Positions 62,070 to 64,000 of a DNA stretch of 64,000 nucleotides are shown in pieces. The DNA comes from Methylobacter marinus A45 (lineage in GTDB: Bacteria; Pseudomonadota; Gammaproteobacteria; Methylococcales; Methylomonadaceae): positions 3,057,579 to 3,121,578 of the forward strand of contig NZ_KB912877.1 of the NCBI RefSeq assembly GCF_000383855.1, read 5' to 3'. The notes below the pieces were generated by a model that worked only from the letters and a program-made list of their open reading frames with translations, ran no database searches and was not told the origin of the DNA. The first letter of the stretch is position 1. The number at the start of each line of letters is the position of its first letter. Made by a program: the position numbers and the translations under genes.

Positions 62070-62802
62070 AACGACTGGACAGGTTTCCCGAGCGATCGAT
62101 TTTGCTGCAGCTATATAGAGGATGAATATAGGGTGGGTTTGCCTTGGCAATCCATTTTAATGAGGGAGTTTCTATGTCGAATTTAAGAAATGAGGAGCAC
62201 GGGAACGATAATTGCGCTTAAACATTTTCTTTTGGATTTCGTAGTGAACATTAACAATGTTCAAGCCCGAATAATGGCATAGCACGGTAGGCTGGATTGA
62301 TAAACTCTGCATGGCCGTATGATGGATGACTTGTAAGGTGGATTTGCCTTGGCAATCCACCATAAACGGAGCCTTAAAACCGAAATGTTCCGCAATACTA
62401 CCTGACCTGTTTGAAATGGCGGTTTGCTGTGCGAAGCACCCTACCTGGCTAAAGCTTCAATGCATCCTGTCGCACTGAAATTGAGCTGTTAAAATAATTT
62501 TTCAAGCCTTATTGGGTAAACAAAATAACAGGCAAATGTGTATAAAAAGTAGTTTCCGAATGGCATTACACAAAAAACATGAAATGGATCACGGTTTTGT
62601 ATTGCCTGTTTTCACAATATTGTCCTGACTGCCGACTGGTCGTTATAATTGTCAACTTATAATAAATGTTAATCAATATCGATTCTCCGATTAAGATTTT
62701 CACTCTCATTAATTTATGCCCATGCCGGGCATATACACCCACTTGAGCGGATAGCTCAAATAGTACAATTTCTCGTCACAAACATAACCAAGGAGGCATT
62801 TC
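62070..62802. repeat. Intergenic region with R2 repeat copy 2 at 62283-62474
   Basis: cggtaggctggattgataaa and the interior from gccgtatgatggatgacttg to gaaatggcggtttgctgtgc match 59695-59879 closely; the right end is diverged (catcctgtcgcac). A fragment tgggtttgccttggcaatcc also appears at 62135. From 62480 to 62802 the DNA is AT-rich, with no gene; a promoter is likely there but none was identified with certainty. Confidence 0.72.
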
Positions 62803-63681
62803 ATGCTAACGGATCAGGAAAAGAAAGCGCTAAAACTACAAATACAATCTAACCAACACGAAGTATTTGTGATTTCCATTGAGGAAATGGATGCCGTTAT
62901 TAAATCATCTCCCAAGGGTAAAATGCCGAGCGTCCAGCAGGCATGGCAACAGATCAAGGGGAAGGTGGAATTTGGCGTAGGCTATTATGCATCGGCCGAT
63001 GATTTTATAACACTAAGCAAACTTGTCGGTGATTTGGGAGGATTTACAACTCAAGCTTACATAAAAACCTATGGAGGTAAACCCCACATTATTTTGAAGG
63101 GATATCCAGGTCTGAGGAAGATACTTACAGGCACAAGGTACGGTATCAAACATCCAAAGGTAATCACAATGGGGCTTGGCAGAGCAGGAGCCATTAACGC
63201 TGCAAGATCTGGCGGCATTCTTTCTGTCGTTTTGATGTCCACTTATCGGGTAATAGATTATTTTCTGACCGACCAAGCCACGCTTAGTCGGTTAATTGGC
63301 TCTCTCGCAACTGACGTGGTAAAGATAGGTATAGCAACTGGTGCGTCAATAGCAGCTGCTTATGGGGTTGTTGCGCTGGGGGTCACTGTAGCAATAGGAC
63401 CAATTTTGGCTGTAGTTGTTGTTGGCATTGTTTCATCTCATGAGCTAGGCGAAATTGATACGCGTTACGGCATAACAGATCGCGTAATCCAAGCCTTGGA
63501 TGAGCTAGATGAAAATGCAAACGCATATATAGCAAGATCCAGGCAAAATATAAGGAATACTGTTAATGAAACTGCGGAATCAATTATCGATTATGCAATA
63601 GATTCAGTCAGACAAATAATCATAAATGCAGCACAACATCAACTTGATAAGTTCTTATCAACAAGGCCGAGGATTTATTAA
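62803..63681 (+). CDS. Uncharacterised protein with long hydrophobic hairpin
   Basis: 292 residues, ATG after CAAGGAGG. Soluble first half (LTDQEKKALKLQIQSNQHEV, FITLSKLVGDLGGFTTQAYI), then a hydrophobic stretch near 185-220 (IGIATGASIAAAYGVVALGV-TVAIGPILAVVVVGIVSS) long enough for a membrane hairpin, then a charged amphipathic tail (DRVIQALDELDENANAYIAR). The layout recalls pore-forming toxins, but no family is recognised. A small membrane protein starts 1 base after its stop, as would fit an immunity or partner gene. Confidence 0.65.
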   Translation: MLTDQEKKALKLQIQSNQHEVFVISIEEMDAVIKSSPKGKMPSVQQAWQQIKGKVEFGVGYYASADDFITLSKLVGDLGGFTTQAYIKTYGGKPHIILKGYPGLRKILTGTRYGIKHPKVITMGLGRAGAINAARSGGILSVVLMSTYRVIDYFLTDQATLSRLIGSLATDVVKIGIATGASIAAAYGVVALGVTVAIGPILAVVVVGIVSSHELGEIDTRYGITDRVIQALDELDENANAYIARSRQNIRNTVNETAESIIDYAIDSVRQIIINAAQHQLDKFLSTRPRIY

Positions 63682-63682
63682 G

Positions 63683-64000
63683 ATGGAAAGTTCACATCAA
63701 CCCTCAACTTTATCAAGGTTCTTTAGTTTTTTTGTGTTCAGTTTGCTCACGATTTCGATCTTAACACAGTTTGGTTGGGGCGTTTTCCAGCTTTATGCAC
63801 GGATAGCAGAAAATGGTCCAGTCATTGTTTTTGACAAAGGTGTTTTTTACTTGTTGGGGGCAGGTGTTACATTAGGCGCTCTTACCTTAGGCGGTTTATA
63901 TCAAGGAATACTGAGGCTTCCCCTTACAAAAAAAGTCACAAAAATTTTGACTAATGTTCTAATTGGCGGTGTTGTTGTCATGTTTGTGTTGCCTCATATC
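63683..64000 (+). CDS. Small membrane protein, 3' end outside window
   Basis: Open from ATG 63683 to the edge, 106 codons: MESSHQPSTLSRFFSFFVFS, then hydrophobic segments (about 13-33, 50-72, 88-104). It is coupled to the previous gene by a 1-base gap. It may be an immunity-type or partner membrane protein, similar in layout to small DUF1240-like proteins; I cannot confirm a family. Confidence 0.6.
   Translation, partial: MESSHQPSTLSRFFSFFVFSLLTISILTQFGWGVFQLYARIAENGPVIVFDKGVFYLLGAGVTLGALTLGGLYQGILRLPLTKKVTKILTNVLIGGVVVMFVLPHI

Noticed and set aside
1-64000. tRNA and rRNA genes
   Set aside because: I looked in the intergenic regions for cloverleaf ends (GTTCGA-type T-loops with CCA) and for conserved rRNA blocks and found none.

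Overview
The window reads as a chromosomal segment of a diazotrophic gammaproteobacterium. Gene order iscA-nifU-nifS-nifV-cysE-nifW-nifZ-nifM-clpX is the Azotobacter-type arrangement. The nif set, a TIGR04073 exosortase-associated protein, several RpoN/NifA sites and many short dispersed palindromic repeats point to a methanotroph-like (Methylococcales) genome; that taxonomic guess is inference, since no rRNA, pmo or mxa gene lies here. nifHDK, nifA and nifB are also not in the window.

Layout. 0-12.2 kb: general genes (Nudix hydrolase, membrane protein, IS4-type transposase remnant, M48 protease, APH-fold protein, a three-gene PRPP synthase / alpha-beta hydrolase / phosphoribosyltransferase operon, CapA-type protein, DksA-type zinc finger, GT14 glycosyltransferase, bacterioferritin). 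12.2-14.2 kb: SagB-type oxidoreductase and a small NifZ-like protein. 14.2-24.9 kb: nif operon 1, with a NifA site and an RpoN -24/-12 promoter upstream, reading iscA, nifU, nifS, nifV, a 56-aa ORF, cysE, a helical-repeat gene, a 37-aa membrane peptide, nifW, nifZ, nifM, clpX, a CGFS glutaredoxin-BolA fusion, rseC-like and two small conserved-looking genes. It covers Fe-S supply, homocitrate and nitrogenase maturation. 25-36.7 kb: metabolic and cell-envelope genes (DapA-like plus class II aldolase, TPR-oxygenase, Gfo/Idh oxidoreductase, a large internal-repeat protein, GlcG/HbpS, LOG, VTT). 37-39.8 kb: nafY-ankyrin-rhodanese operon and a single uncharacterised gene, both with convincing RpoN promoters. 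39.9-48.6 kb: sterol-desaturase-like protein, MsrQ-like, GNAT, modABC (molybdate uptake, relevant to FeMo-co), a deletion-fused efflux pseudogene, BON-MscS channel. 48.7-57.5 kb: nifENX-DUF269-CCE_0567-fdxB, followed on the same strand by a tightly coupled six-gene accessory operon of mostly unknown proteins. 57.7-64 kb: AT-richer accessory genes (RelA/SpoT-domain protein, SH3-like protein, a lysozyme-tail remnant, a hydrophobic-hairpin protein with a small membrane partner), with repeats at several gene ends.

The strongest leads are: (1) the 191-aa protein at 38924-39499 with its own NifA site, RpoN promoter and a candidate distal terminator, a nif-regulated gene of unknown function; (2) the glutaredoxin-BolA fusion; (3) the six-gene operon linked to nifEN, whose helical-repeat gene has a paralogue in nif operon 1; (4) a MITE-like element, four copies, each nested inside an older palindromic repeat and flanked by a 4-bp duplication; (5) repeats that supply stop codons to genes. 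All family assignments are from reading the protein sequences; no search was run.
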